DNA of 64,000 bases from Artemia franciscana (taxonomy: Eukaryota > Arthropoda > Branchiopoda > Anostraca > Artemiidae): NCBI RefSeq assembly GCF_032884065.1, contig NC_088868.1, forward strand, positions 38,494,867 through 38,558,866. Direction: 5' to 3'. The position numbers and the translations under genes are program-made. The stretch's first letter is position 1. Each line of letters opens with the position of its first letter. This document shows positions 21,521-32,165 of this stretch, in pieces. The notes below the pieces were generated by a model, which had not been told where the DNA came from, searched no databases, and saw only the letters and a program-made list of their open reading frames with translations.

Positions 21521-21862
21521 TTTAAACTTCAGAACTGGCTAACTTAACTTAAGAAAAATAAGAAGTCAAGTATCAAATTTCAGACCTTCTAGAAATTTCT
21601 GCCGTACTCTTATATCCAAAGCTGCTATCCAGTAAACCACAAAATAGTCCATAAATAACAATGAGTTATTGCAACTTAATAATAACAATGTGTTATAACA
21701 TTGTAATAAGCAGCAATCCAGTTCAAATACGATAATTAAATATAGCCAGAAACTGGTTTTTCACATAGGTAACTCTCCAAGTACGCAGAGATGTTCACTG
21801 AATGAATGCTACTGTAGTAGTACATGTGTCCGCGAGGATTGATTTTTTTGTCCTCTTTTTAG
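21521..21862. other. Sequence upstream of the PWWP frame, nothing identified
   Basis: AT-rich and non-coding. Tandem-like aataacaatgagttat/aataacaatgtgttat occurs near 21655-21700. Confidence 0.35.
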
Positions 21863-22102
21863 TATAAGAGCCGAGTGGCAAAAACAAGAAAAAAAGGTCA
21901 GTCACCAAGATGGGGAGTTAAAAGTATCGAAGCTTTTATGGACCAGTTGAAGGAATTGGCTGAAGAAGAAACCACGCAATCTTGTACAAAATTCTCGATA
22001 ACCATGTGTGAGTTGACCTTTAAGCAGCAAACATGTTCGGGAAAATGTGAGAATTGTTCAACTTGGAAAACCCATCTTAAAGAAATCTGGCATAGTCTTT
22101 AG
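21863..22102 (+). CDS. Possible terminal exon, unknown protein
   Basis: Open from directly after an acceptor-like tgtcctctttttag (ending 21862) to TAG at 22102. It reads YKSRVAKTRKKGQSPRWGVK, then later FMDQLKELAEEE, ELTFKQQTCSGKCENCSTWK and HLKEIWHSL. A basic start, an acidic helix and four clustered cysteines (CSGKCENC plus CTKF and MCEL nearby) are visible, but I recognise no family. No ATG is available in a good position, so it would need an upstream exon, which I did not find. Retroelement-derived sequence surrounds it on both sides, so it may be a piece of one. Confidence 0.25.
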   Translation, partial: YKSRVAKTRKKGQSPRWGVKSIEAFMDQLKELAEEETTQSCTKFSITMCELTFKQQTCSGKCENCSTWKTHLKEIWHSL

Positions 22103-22251
22103 CCAGAGTATATGAAGCACAAGTATCAAACTTTAATTTGTTGAACTTTGCTTCTTAATTCTAATTTTGTGATGTAATAAGATAAATATTATGCGTGGTT
22201 ATATATGTTATTGCATTTTCTCTGATTATACAAAGCTGAATTGAAAGATAA

Positions 22252-24610
22252 TTCTTATTTCTTATTTATTTATTTTCTTTATTTCCCTCAAAAATGAGGA
22301 GTACGCTACAATATAATATAAAGAAAAGACAAATTATAACACTTACAATCAAAACCTATCAAATACTGATCAAACACTTAAAAAGAGAAAAAAAGATACA
22401 AAAACACTTGCTAAATAGTTTAGCCTATGAATCATCAAGACCCAGAACTGTTACTAAAAACGGAAATAAATTGTGGCCTAAAAGGTTAATTTTTGCCATA
22501 TCTTCAAATGTTTTATATTTTTTCTTTATACAGACAACAGGATCCTTCACTTTGAGCTTTAAAACAATCTCAATGTTAATAAAAGAAAGGGGAAAACCAA
22601 GTATAAATTTACAAAATTTTAAATAAGAAACTTTAATAGGCGAAAGATCAGAAGTTCTGAAATTACGAAAGAGGAGGGACGGGAACAATACGTGAGGCAG
22701 AGCAATAGCGATATACATACTACCATGGACGTCACGACGGTAAAGACCCCGAAAACGACTTAAAAGACCAAATGTCTTGCGTAGTTTCATCTGAACATGC
22801 TGAACCAGGACTAGTTTAAAATCTCTTTTTGAAGCAGAATAAGGTAATCCCAAATAAGTGACTATTGGCGACGACTGAAAAATAACACGATTGCCGCAAT
22901 CGAGAGTTGCCCTGACATTATCCTCTGAACAATTTACAACAAAAAATTGACATTTTTCAAAACTGATAGAAAGGCCAAAACCTTTTAAACAATTAATTAA
23001 AATATTAAAACTAGAAACAAGACTAGACTTGGACCGGCTTAGAAGGATAATGTCATCACCATATGCAATGTAAGACAGATTTCGAGATAATGAAACAAAA
23101 GAGCAGGAAAGAGAATTAAGGGCAGTAGCTAAACATGAATTGAATATATAAGGAGAAATAATTCCTCCTTGTCTAATTCCTCTACCCACTTGAGTTAATT
23201 TGGACTGAGATGAAGAGGAACTCGGACAAATACGGATCTTTAATCCAGAATACCAAGAGCGAAGGACTCGAATGACAGCTAGGGGCAATCTAGCATGGAT
23301 TAAAGTGAGCAGTGTAAATGTATGAGAAATGATATCAAAGGCCCCTATGATATCAATCAAGAGGGCGTATAGCGGTTGACCAGAGATTCTCGCTTCTTCC
23401 ATAACTTTGCTGAAAGATGCATGGGCGTGGTCACATCCCAAACCTCTCTTGAAACCAACTTGATTAGAACCAGCGCCAAGAATTTCAAGAAGATCCTTCA
23501 AACACAACTCTATGCCAATATAGAATGGCGATGGTACTAAACCAGCAATAAGTAAAAGGTTGAAAAATGCCAGTAGAGTAAAAAGAAAAGAAGAAGGAGC
23601 AAATTTGAGGTGATTAGCAAATACGTCATCATGATCCTTAGCCGACTGCACCTTTAAGGTTTTGATTGCTCTACGTAATATATCCTCGGAAATCCTGTAA
23701 TCAGTTGAAAAATTCTTCAACCTTTCATCTAATTGCAACACAACACTGTTAGAATCGTGTGAAGTCGACAACTTAGAAAAATAATTTTCCCACTCTTTTA
23801 GCGATGGTGTGGAATTAGTATCAGGCATGTTAGTCCGCCTATTGCCCCGGAAAACATTCCAAAGGAGATTCTTGTCCTTGTCGTTATCAATGTTTGAAGA
23901 AGCTTCTTCTATGATCAGGTTATTATGACGACGGAGCTCCGCTTGGAATTTGGCCTTTCTCTTTTTCAGTAGCAAAAAAGCTGGATGCGAGTCTCTAGGC
24001 TTACCTAGCGCCCGCCATTCCCAATACACTTGTTTTGCCACCTTATTAGAATGTACTAAAAAGGATAGAGGCTCCAAAAAGGTTTCTGTGCGCCCAATCT
24101 TATCCTATTAGTAGGAAAAACTGCTGCAGCACCATACTTTAAGCGATGGATTAATTCAAAATAAAGACAATTAATAGTCAAAGAGGGATTACTGTCCATT
24201 GAATCCAAACTATCAGGAATAAAAACTTTATCAATTTAAGTCCCAACTCTTTCTTGGTGAAGTGGTTTAAAATTTGGATTCCAATCAACCCGATTAAAAA
24301 ATTTAGTAAGCTTATTCCCAGAAAAACGAACTAGGGAAGGACGAGAAGGCAAAAGGGGTAAAAGGAACTGAAGTGGCATGTGGTCACTAACGGGAAAGTC
24401 TTCAATTACAATAACCACAGGCAAAGGATCACTTGGGTTAGAAGAAAAAACGTGATCAATATTAATTGTACTACTACTCCAATGAATATAAGTAAAATCC
24501 TGGGACTTCGGTAAAACAGAAAAACTAGAAGACAAGATGATAAAATTGTACCCCTTTCATTTGCTATGTTTGGATCACAGTTACCATCACCTAAAATATA
24601 AATAACTTCG
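22252..24610 (-). pseudogene. LINE (APE-type non-LTR retrotransposon), 5'-truncated, nearly open ORF2
   Basis: Encodes endonuclease plus reverse transcriptase for target-primed reverse transcription. The - strand starts at GDGNCDPNIANERGT (about 24550-24600), then YIHWSSSTINIDHVFSSN and PVSDHMPLQF (APE domain end with S-D-H). An in-frame TAA falls at 24236, and a frameshift near 24085 separates DKVFIPDSLDSMDSNPSLT and RLKYGAAAVFPTNRIRLGAQ from the 550-codon frame 22425-24077. That frame holds QVGFKRGLGCDHAHASF, motif A LLIDIIGAFDIISH, motif B GRGIRQGGIISPYIFN, motif C YIAYGDDIILL and motif E YLGLPYS. Active-site Asp residues are intact. The 3' tail is A-rich with aataaataaataag repeats at 22252-22290. 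The 5' end is cut by the PLE end at 24611. Exact clade is uncertain (CR1/Jockey/I-like range). Confidence 0.85.
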
Positions 24611-24800
24611 AAGACCGCCCTGCCTTTCCATGACGAAAGTAAAACAGTTCAAAATGGGGATGAAACCTTTTAATTGACAGTGAATATAAAAATTGTTTAA
24701 CTGGATATTTCAAACATATATTCAGTGTTCATCATCAGCAGTAAAACTAAAAGACATGAATAAAAATAAACAAAATTTATACTTAATAAACTAATTACAT
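24611..24800 (-). mobile_element. PLE 3' end with complete hammerhead core
   Basis: The - strand reads CAGTAAAACT-complement sequence AGTTTTACTG, then CTGATGA, stem II GAACA/TGTTT, then GAA, ATAT, C, within 24703-24742. The bases after the cleavage position (CAGTTAAAC) pair with AGTTTTACTG over about eight of ten positions (stem I). The element ends at about 24611 with GGAAAGGCAGGGCGGTCTTCG-like sequence, also seen near 58218 and 52905. It directly abuts LINE coding sequence at 24610. Confidence 0.75.
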
Positions 24801-25450
24801 ATAGTTTATTGCTCTTATTTTTTTCAAAGCAACAGTGGAAGCAAATCTCCTTGACCTTTTCGGTTCCGGTTCATTAGATTTATCTGACATATTACGTGGA
24901 CAGAGGTCATAGCTCTGAGGTGAGGTAATATTTACTTTATTTGACCTCAGTAAATTATCAAAAATTGAATTTAATCTAAGTTTGCCTGTATCTCTGTTTA
25001 TGGAATTATTCTTGAATAATTTTTTTATAATTTCGATTGTTTCCCTGAAAATTTTTTTTTAAACCTTGGTCCCTAGAAATCAAAGAAACATTTTCAAACA
25101 AAACAAAATGATTTGGAAAATTATAGATATGTTCCGAGAGGGCCGACGTGAAATCTTCAGGTTTGGTATTTTGCTTTAAAGACGATGAAATAGAATTATG
25201 ATGTTGTAGCAATCTCAATTTTAAATTCTGGTTAGTACGTCCCACAGAAGAGCTTCCACAAGTACATGGGATTTTATAAACCCCACTTTGTTGCTCTACG
25301 GAAGTCCGATTCTTTTCAGAATTTAAAAAACTGGCCAAAGTATTACTACCTCTTAAAGCTATCTTTAAGCCATTATTTTGTAAAATTCTTTTGAGTTTTC
25401 AACTCAAACCTGGAACATATGGTAGATTAAAATCTCTTTTAACAACAATA
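24794..25450 (-). pseudogene. PLE thumb and GIY-YIG endonuclease, 3' part of ORF
   Basis: From about 25450 the - strand has the RT thumb piece (LPYVPGLS-like, then LKRILQNNGLK). ALRGSNTLASFLNSEKNRTS and the nuclease start SGVYKIPCTCGSSSVGRTNQ follow. FTSALSEHIYNFPNHFVLF carries the His-His half of the Cys-Cys/His-His motif. A poly-A frameshift near 25060 leads into ETIEIIKKLFKNNSINRDTG and a Lys/Arg-rich tail (KRSRRFASTVALKKIRAINY) ending at about 24794. The second YIG is SVG, and stops occur in the thumb, so it is inactive. This is the most complete PLE C-terminus in the window. Confidence 0.85.
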
Positions 25451-26376
25451 ATTCCTTTTACATTAAGAATTCGTCAGAACTTGTAAAAAAACTAAAAGAA
25501 GCGAAGATTTATTCAAATTCTATAATTTCAAGTTTCGACAATGTGTCAATGTATACGAGCATCGATTTAAAAGCCGCAGAAATTCTTCTTGAAAGAAAGA
25601 TACTAAGAAATTTGGACTTAATTAGTGGTGAAACAGTTTTGGAAGTCGATGTAATTATGAATTTAGTTAGGTTGTGCAACATGTTCTCTTACTTTTTTCA
25701 ATTCAGAGGGAGTTTTTTCGAACAAGTAAATGGTTTACCCATGGGGGCCCCTTTAAGTCCTTTATTAGCAAATTGTTTTGTAGAAAATATTGAAACAATA
25801 GCGTTAGATTCATACTTTTTAAAACATAAATTTTGGGGGAGATATATGGATGACATAATTTCAGTATGGAATTATGGAGTGGAGGAATTAAAAAGTTTTT
25901 TAGAACATCTTAATTTTTGGGGAGGTGATTTAAAATTTACAGTAAAATTAGAAGAGGATAATAAACTTCCTTTTCTGGATGTTCTTCTTTAAAAAAATAA
26001 AAATAGTCTGGATTTTAAGATTTACAGAAAACCTACCAACAATAACAGATTTTTGTCGTTTTTTCTCCGATCATGCAAGCCAAGTAAAAATTAGTTTAAT
26101 CATATCATTAACTGACCGCATTTTTAGAATTTGCTCTCCAAAATTCATTGACAGGAATTATTGTTGTTAAAAGAGATTTTAATAAGTAACCATTATCCTG
26201 GTTGGTTAATTGACCAGACTTTTTCGAAAAGAAGGAAAAAATTTCAAGAATTTTCTAACGATATTCTGGAAACAACAGAAAAGAAAAATATTTTTTGTTC
26301 TCTACCATATGTTCCAGGTTTGAGTGAAAAACTTAAAAGAATTTTACAAAATAATGGCTTAAAGGTAGGCACTTGA
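25443..26376 (+). pseudogene. PLE reverse transcriptase, opposite strand to the adjoining endonuclease
   Basis: The + frame 25543-25992 reads MYTSIDLKAAEILLERKILR (palm motif A with S-I-D), then VNGLPMGAPLSPLLANCFVE (motif B), then KFWGRYMDDIISVWNYGVEE (motif C, M-D-D), and DNKLPFLDVLL. A frameshift near 25985 continues into FCRFFSDHASQVKISLIISL and the thumb WLIDQTFSKRRKKFQEFSND, IFCSLPYVPGLSEKLKRIL, ending at 26376. Palm motifs are intact. The copy meets a - strand copy of the same family head to head at about 25440-25460, and both contain the LKRILQNNGLK segment. They are therefore two insertions or one inverted rearrangement, not one ORF. The + copy stops abruptly where another LINE begins. 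Confidence 0.85.
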
Positions 26377-27344
26377 TGAGGGTAAAATTCCAGTTGCGAT
26401 TTTCCTTGATGTCAAAAAGCGTTTTACAGCACATCACATTAGTATGTGGTCACGTGTCCAAAATGAAACACATAGGGATACGAGGAAACAATTATCATCG
26501 GTTTGTAACTTATTTGTCTGAAAGGTCTGTGCATATTGTCCCCAAGCTTCAAGATCACCACAGTGTTGATTTTGATATCCCACAAGGGTCTATCCCATAA
26601 CCTCTTTTATTTCTTATATCCATCAATATTTTTTCATTGCTGCATCGGAACAAACTAAACCAAGTTGCTGTAGTATTTGTGATCAAAACTGTGTCCCACC
26701 TGGTGAGGCAGCTCACCCAGTGCGATCGCAATTTGCGGATAATTGTACTCTAGGGTGTTCAGAATTTAAGGAATCTTCCCTTATCATCAAAATATATTCT
26801 GTCCTAGAAAGAACTTAGCTTGGCTTAATGCTACTCGACTTGCCCTAAATCTTTCTAAACTCAGTCTTCTTTTATCCATATCAGCTGCTTCGTGTCCTTT
26901 GTTTCAAACTATTTCTACAACTCACGGTGAAGGAACTCGTCCCCCTGACAGACATGTTCGATTCCTGAGTATTTTATTGGATGAAAATCTTTCTTTTAAA
27001 CATAGCTGTGCTCTTGTCAAACTTAAGGTCTACAGAAAAATGGTTCAGTAATAAAGTTCCTCTTTCACTGTCTCATTCAGCCTTATATTTACTACTATCC
27101 AACAGTATGGTAATCGACATTCACTTCTTGTACCTTCCCAGTTTTCAAAACATATTATAGAGCAATTAAATTAGTAGCTGAGGTGACAGAATAGCTCAGC
27201 ATTAATGTATTAAATAGTCAATCCAAATATATCTTTCTTTCCTCTTGTTTCATTGTCAAGTATTTTCATGGGCTACTCCCTAAATTCTTCAAACAATTAT
27301 ATCTTTTAAATCCTGAAATACGAAACGAAACTTGTGTTTCTTTC
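26377..27344 (+). pseudogene. Jockey-like LINE RT fragment, part 1
   Basis: Decayed non-LTR RT: DEGKIPVAIFLDVKKRF (motif A region), GIRGNNYHRFVTYLSERSVH, VDFDIPQGSIP (motif B), then QFADNCTL near 26730 (motif C, the second Asp replaced by Asn). RHVRFLSILLDENLSFK-like sequence follows, then KQLYLLNPEIRNETCVSFK up to 27344. It has multiple stops and frameshifts. A family A element is inserted at 27345 and the LINE resumes at 28887. Confidence 0.75.
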
Positions 27345-28886
27345 AAACAGTTCGTGGTAACGAACTGCAGTAAGGAGCGACCCGGCTCAATAGTAACCAA
27401 AAAGTCTAAAAAATAACGAAAATCACACCATCAGATTCAGCGTATCAGAGAACACTACTGTAGAAGTTTCAAGCTCCTATCTACAAAAATGTGGAATTTT
27501 ATATTTTTTGCCAGAGGGCAGATCACGGATGCGTGTTTATTTGTTTGTTTTTTTTTCTGTTTGTTTTTTTTTCCCAGGGGTGATCGTATCGACCCAGTTG
27601 TCCTAGAATGTTGCGAGAGGGTTCATTCTAATGGAAATGAAAAGTTCTAGTGCCCTTTTTAAGTGACCAAAAAAATTGGAGGGCACCTAGGCCCCCTCCC
27701 ACGCTAATTATTTTCCCAAAGTCAACGGATCAAAATTCTGAGATAGGCATTTTATTCAACATAGTCGAAAAACCTTGTAACTATGTCTTTTGGGACGACT
27801 TACTCCCCCACAGTCCCCGTGGGAGGGGTTACAAGTTCAAAACTTTGACCAGTGCTTACATATAGTAATGGTTATTGGGAAGTGTACAGGCGTTTTCAGG
27901 AGGATTTTTTGAATGGAGGCAGGGGTTGAGAAGAGGGGGATATGCTGGGGGAACTTTCCATCGAGGAATTTGTCATGGGAGAAGAAATTTTCCATGAAGG
28001 GAGCGCAGGATTTACTTACATTACTTAAAAAAAAACAATGAAAAAGTTTTTTTTCATCTGGAAGTAAGCAGCAGCATTAAAACTTAAAACAAACAGAAAT
28101 TATTGCCCATATGAGGGGCTCACCTCCTCCTAATACTTCGGTTTTTATGCTAAAGTATTTTTAGTAATGTCAACTATTTATTCTGCGGCTTTTGTGATTC
28201 AGGGGTCATTCTAAATGAATTGGGACAAAATTTAAGCTTTGGTGTAAAGAGCAAGGTACTGACGAGGGGGCGAACCCCCTCATATATGTAATAAAAATAT
28301 AAGCATACAAAAGTTTTTACGTAAGCTAATTTATAAGTTACGTATATCTTTTGCTTATAAAAACATTCGTAAAAAATTTAAAGTTCTAGTTGCCTTTTTA
28401 ATTAACCGAAAATCAGAGGGCAACTAGGCTTCCTCCCCGCTCTTTTTTTCTCAAAATCATTCGATCAAATTTATGAGAAAGCCATTTAGCCAAAAAAAAA
28501 TATATACAAATTTAGTTTTAATTATTCCTCTGCGGAGAGCCATAATCAAAACATGCATTGATTCAAAAACGTTCAGAAATTAAATAAAAAAAACAAGTTT
28601 TTTAAATGAAAGTAAGGAGCGACATTAAAGCTTAAAACGAACAGAAATTACTCCGTATATGAAAGGGGCTTTTCCTTCTCAACGCCCCGCTCTTTACGCT
28701 AAAGTTTTTTTACTGTTTTAAAATGTAGAGTTAAGAGAAAGAGTCAAACTTTAGCGTAAAGAGTGGGGCGTTGAGAAGGAAAAGCCCCTTTCATATACGG
28801 AATAATTTCTGTTCGTTTTAAGTTTTAATGTCGCTCCTTGCTTTCATTTAAAAAACTTGTTTTTTTTTATTTAATTTCTCTCAGAA
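27345..28886 (-). mobile_element. Family A repeat, near full-length reversed copy in a LINE
   Basis: Right-end hairpin at about 27350-27369 (CAGTTCGTGGTAACGAACTG), full body, and palindrome at about 28590-28886. The arms read ggggcttttccttctcaacg and its complement with one mismatch seen (agagtgggg). LINE sequence continues on both sides, so the insertion point is defined. No clear target-site duplication was found. Confidence 0.9.
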
Positions 28887-29275
28887 CTAACATAGATATT
28901 TTCATTCATAAAACTAAAGTCATAAGATCAGAGTTTAATCCAGTTTTGTGTTGTGCCTCCTTGGAATTCCCTACCTATTGAAATAACAGTTATACCCTTC
29001 TTATGAACAATGTAAAAAAGAGCTAACTGGCCCCCTCCTATACCCAGGGATTAGTTCTCCTCCCTCTTCTCTTTTTGTCCTCTATCTTTCCTTTTCAATT
29101 TTTTAAATCCATTTATTTTTATTGGCATGGTATGTTTTTTCTTTTCCTACTGTTGATTTTAGAGCTATTGTTTAATGTAATGTTTGGTCTCCCACTCTCA
29201 CGGCCAACGTGCCTTTGAGGAGGGTCTAAAGCTTTGTAATTTTTTCTCTTTTTTTCTCTCAATACATTGAATGAT
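28887..29275 (+). pseudogene. Jockey-like LINE, part 2 (3' end)
   Basis: It resumes with LRTNIDIFIHKTKVIRSEFN, PVLCCASLEFPTY and LMNNVKKS, resembling the post-RT stretch of Jockey-type elements that normally reads P..WNSLP. It ends in a pyrimidine-rich 3' UTR with ctctcaatacattgaatgat at about 29255-29275. Confidence 0.6.
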
Positions 29276-30549
29276 TGACGGTAAATCAGCAGTATATCCC
29301 CACAACCCTAGCTCTAAGTATTGAAATCCACATCATTCACAAGAGAACCGCTTGTCAATAGTGAATGGTTAGGCTACAAGGGGGTGGTTGGGCTTTAGCG
29401 GCCATATTAAGCAGCTGGATATGAGCGCTTGCGTTCCGAATCTTACAGCTTTTGATATTTTTGAAAAATATTTAGTGCAAATAAAACAACAATTAAACTG
29501 AAAATGCAACTCTTGCCAAAAAAAAAACTATGTATTCTCAATATTTGCAAAAAAAAGGATGTTAAACGTTGGGTTTGAGCCAATAGGCCTGTACAAAAAA
29601 AATATTTGCATTTATGCAAAAGGTTTTGCTGAAGAAATGAAATAAAAATTCCCCCCAAAAATTATTTTTACACCAAGCAGTTTTGTGCCTTGGTACGATA
29701 ACTTAAGTCTGGTTACTAATTTCAAAAAAAAAGAGTTATAAGCAACAAAAAATAAAAATAGATTGCATAGGATATTCAAACTCAGTTTGGAATATAGTTA
29801 AAATAATCCACAATCCCTTTTTTCATTATTTTCATTTACTTTCTTTACAAAGGAAAAGGTAAGTTTTACTTTCCCTTTGGCTGTTCAACTTTACATGTGG
29901 AATTTTTCATTGAAAATTGTCTGAGGAGAACTTTACAGAGTGAGGGGGGGGGTCACGGGTAAGAATATGTCAGACACCGATTTATGCTTAACATTCAATT
30001 CATTAAGAGAAACTTTGCCTTCTCCTAAGACTTTCTATACATATAACGGAAAACTTACGCTAAAGATATGAATTCTGTATCAATTTCGTTACTATATTCA
30101 CCAGCATTTACTGTATATATTGCATGACTCTAATTAAAATTCAGAAATGCTTATATGCATGTACTTGACAATTGATAACTTCCATTTCCAACCTACCAAG
30201 CTCCAGATCACAACAGAAATGTCATTGGTGCTGGATATTAACATCGTAAAAAATAATTACCACCTTAGCAGAACTAATTAAAAACTTACAACTCAATCAA
30301 AAATGTGTTACAATAAAGTTAGTCAGTTAGTCCTTTTGCTTTCTTTGATCCTACTGTGTGTATCATTTACAAAACTCTTTTTATCCCATACTCGGTGCAG
30401 TGAAAACTGTAAGTCGTCATCAAATGTACCAATAAAATGCAGCAAAATATGTAAAATACATGAAATGGGTAAAATGCCAATTTTACATTGATCCATATAA
30501 TGCCCAATTTTATCTTGTACAACACTAGTTTCAAAACAAATTAATATAC
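29276..30549. other. Intergenic or intron, nothing identified
   Basis: AT-rich. Short open frames (29443-29658 on the - strand, 30303-30491 on the + strand) show no domain. If the exon at 30550-30718 is real, this lies in its first intron. Confidence 0.35.
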
Positions 30550-30718
30550 CTTCATTATTGCCATTGATTATGTTAGTTTCATTAAAATCAGGATCTACCT
30601 TCAACTGAGTTGAAATACTGGGGGGGGGGGGGAGGTCATACAAGCATCTTCAAATTGTGATGATAAAACTGAATTTGGGTAACGAAAACTGACATTTTCA
30701 GCTGCCATTTTCCTTCAA
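30550..30718 (-). CDS. Putative first coding exon, unknown protein
   Basis: On the - strand ATG at 30718 opens MAAENVSFRYPNSVLSSQFE, then DACMTS, then a run of 13 C (30620-30632), then SISTQLKVDPDFNETNI and NGNNE. A donor-like GAAG|gtatat lies at 30549. With 13 C the two halves are one base out of frame; 14 (or 11) would join them through a proline run. LKVDP fits a SUMO-type psi-K-x-D/E motif. The exon would end one base into a codon, the same phase as the exon junctions of both zinc-finger genes, suggesting a leader exon of a related gene. No downstream exon was found on this strand. The C-run could be a sequencing error. Confidence 0.35.
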
Positions 30719-31312
30719 ATTCCAAAATAAAAGAAAAACAGGAATCACTTTGAGGAATTCTCCAAAATAGCCTAATACATAAAAGTCACATAAAATGAGA
30801 CAATAAAAAAATAATGAGACAATAAAAAAAAGTCACAAGTCCATGAGAAAGGGTCTGAAAATAAGCATACTATGAAAACCAGAAATACTAAATAGTAGTG
30901 CAATTCTTTGATATCTTGAGGCCTACCCCCCCCCCCCAAAAAAAAATAATTGTCTATCCTAATAAATAAACAGCAAACGGTTACTTCAGATAAACTACTA
31001 AAAAACAGTCCTCAATTTTCCATCTAATTATTGAAAAATCCCCTTCTTTTATTTCAACATCCTTAAAAAACATTAGTGTAGACAAAATTACAGGTCACTT
31101 TACTTTTTAATTAACAAAATTGCAGCTCATCTGGAACCATACAATTTTGCCTCTTTATAAACTGTCAGTTAGAGACTGTACTATTTAAGCCTAGGCTAAA
31201 AGAGAGCAGGTCATATCAATGAAGGAATTTAGCTGTATTAAGCCCCAATCTTACCTATTATGAGCAGATTCACTACATTAGTTATAACCATAAAAAAATA
31301 TATACCGGTTTT
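30719..31312. other. Upstream sequence, nothing identified
   Basis: AT-rich. A duplicated aatgagacaataaaaaa occurs at about 30795-30825 and a run of C at about 30927. No promoter motif can be claimed. Confidence 0.35.
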
Positions 31313-32165
31313 TATGGCACTTGGTATTTACCAAGTGACATATAGCAATCGCAATTTCTGTCCGTCGGTCTCCCTGGCTGTCTGTCGGTCCTGGTTTTGC
31401 TGATTCAGACACTTCCAGATAAGCTAGGACAATGAAAGTTGGCAGGCGTATCAGGGACCAGACCAGATAAAATTGGAAATAGTTTCTTCCCCGATTCGAC
31501 GATCTGAGGGGGAGTGAGCGAACAATATAATTGAGAAGAATTTTTTTTGCTGATAAAACAAATGATTGTTCTTCTTAATCTTGCTGGTCTATGGGTATAA
31601 TTCTCGCTTACGTTGCGAGAGGTCTCAGGTTCGATTCCCGGACCATCCCCAATTTTTACATGAAGAAGATCCGAAACTAGATATGGGATCAATGTAGCGA
31701 TCGCTGAAAGTTGGTAGGCGTATCAGGGGCCAGATTATATTAAATTAGAAATAGTTGCTTCCCCCATTCGACTATCTGGGGGGGGGGAGTGAAAGGACGG
31801 TTAATTTGGAAAAATTAGAAAAAATGAGGTATTTTTAAGTTACGAACGGGTTATAGAATCTTAATGAATTTGATATTTACAAGGACCTCGTGTCTCGGAG
31901 CTTTTTTTACTTCCAACCGGATCCGGTGACATTGGAGGGATTTGGAGGGGGTAATCAAAAATATTTGAAAACACTTAGATTGGAGAGATTGGGATGAAAC
32001 TGATATTAGCAAGTTTATCTTTGTAATAATTGTCAATACACAATGAATAGCAAAATCGATAACTCTAGTACCGAGTCTAACTTTAGGCTTTGACCTCGTC
32101 ACTTGTGCCATATGATCTCTTGACTTATCCAACCTCATCACAATTGGCATATGAGCTCTTGTTAT
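31313..32165 (+). repeat. Family B repeat, with a tRNA-like insert
   Basis: Starts TATGGCACTTGGTATTTACC (hairpin CACTTGGT/ACCAAGTG, loop ATTT here and ATTA in the 45.7-kb copy), followed by tatagcaatcgcaatttctg. It ends with two copies of a gccatatgatctcttgac-like motif about 47 bases apart (32107 and 32148). Start and end share an inverted TATGGCACTTG/CAAGTGCCATA. No coding capacity. About 190 bases at 31515-31705 are absent from other copies and hold the tRNA-like sequence. Confidence 0.8.
31578..31650 (+). tRNA. tRNA-derived sequence (pseudo-tRNA or SINE head)
   Basis: A-box-like TGGTCTATGGG, anticodon stem CTCGC/GCGAG around a 7-base loop TTACGTT, and a perfect B-box GGTTCGATTCC. The body resembles tRNA-Pro, but the loop centre reads ACG. 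The T stem has one mismatch. The 5' acceptor side does not pair with GACCATCCC, so it is not a working tRNA. Position inside a family B copy suggests a SINE insertion. Confidence 0.65.

Noticed and set aside
27650-27865. 71-codon frame (PFLSDQKNWRAPRPPP) recurring at 17121 and 62864
   Set aside because: It recurs because it lies inside family A; stop positions and frame are not otherwise preserved, so family A is treated as non-coding.
31578-31650. Functional tRNA gene
   Set aside because: Acceptor stem does not pair and the T stem has a mismatch; kept only as a tRNA-derived sequence.
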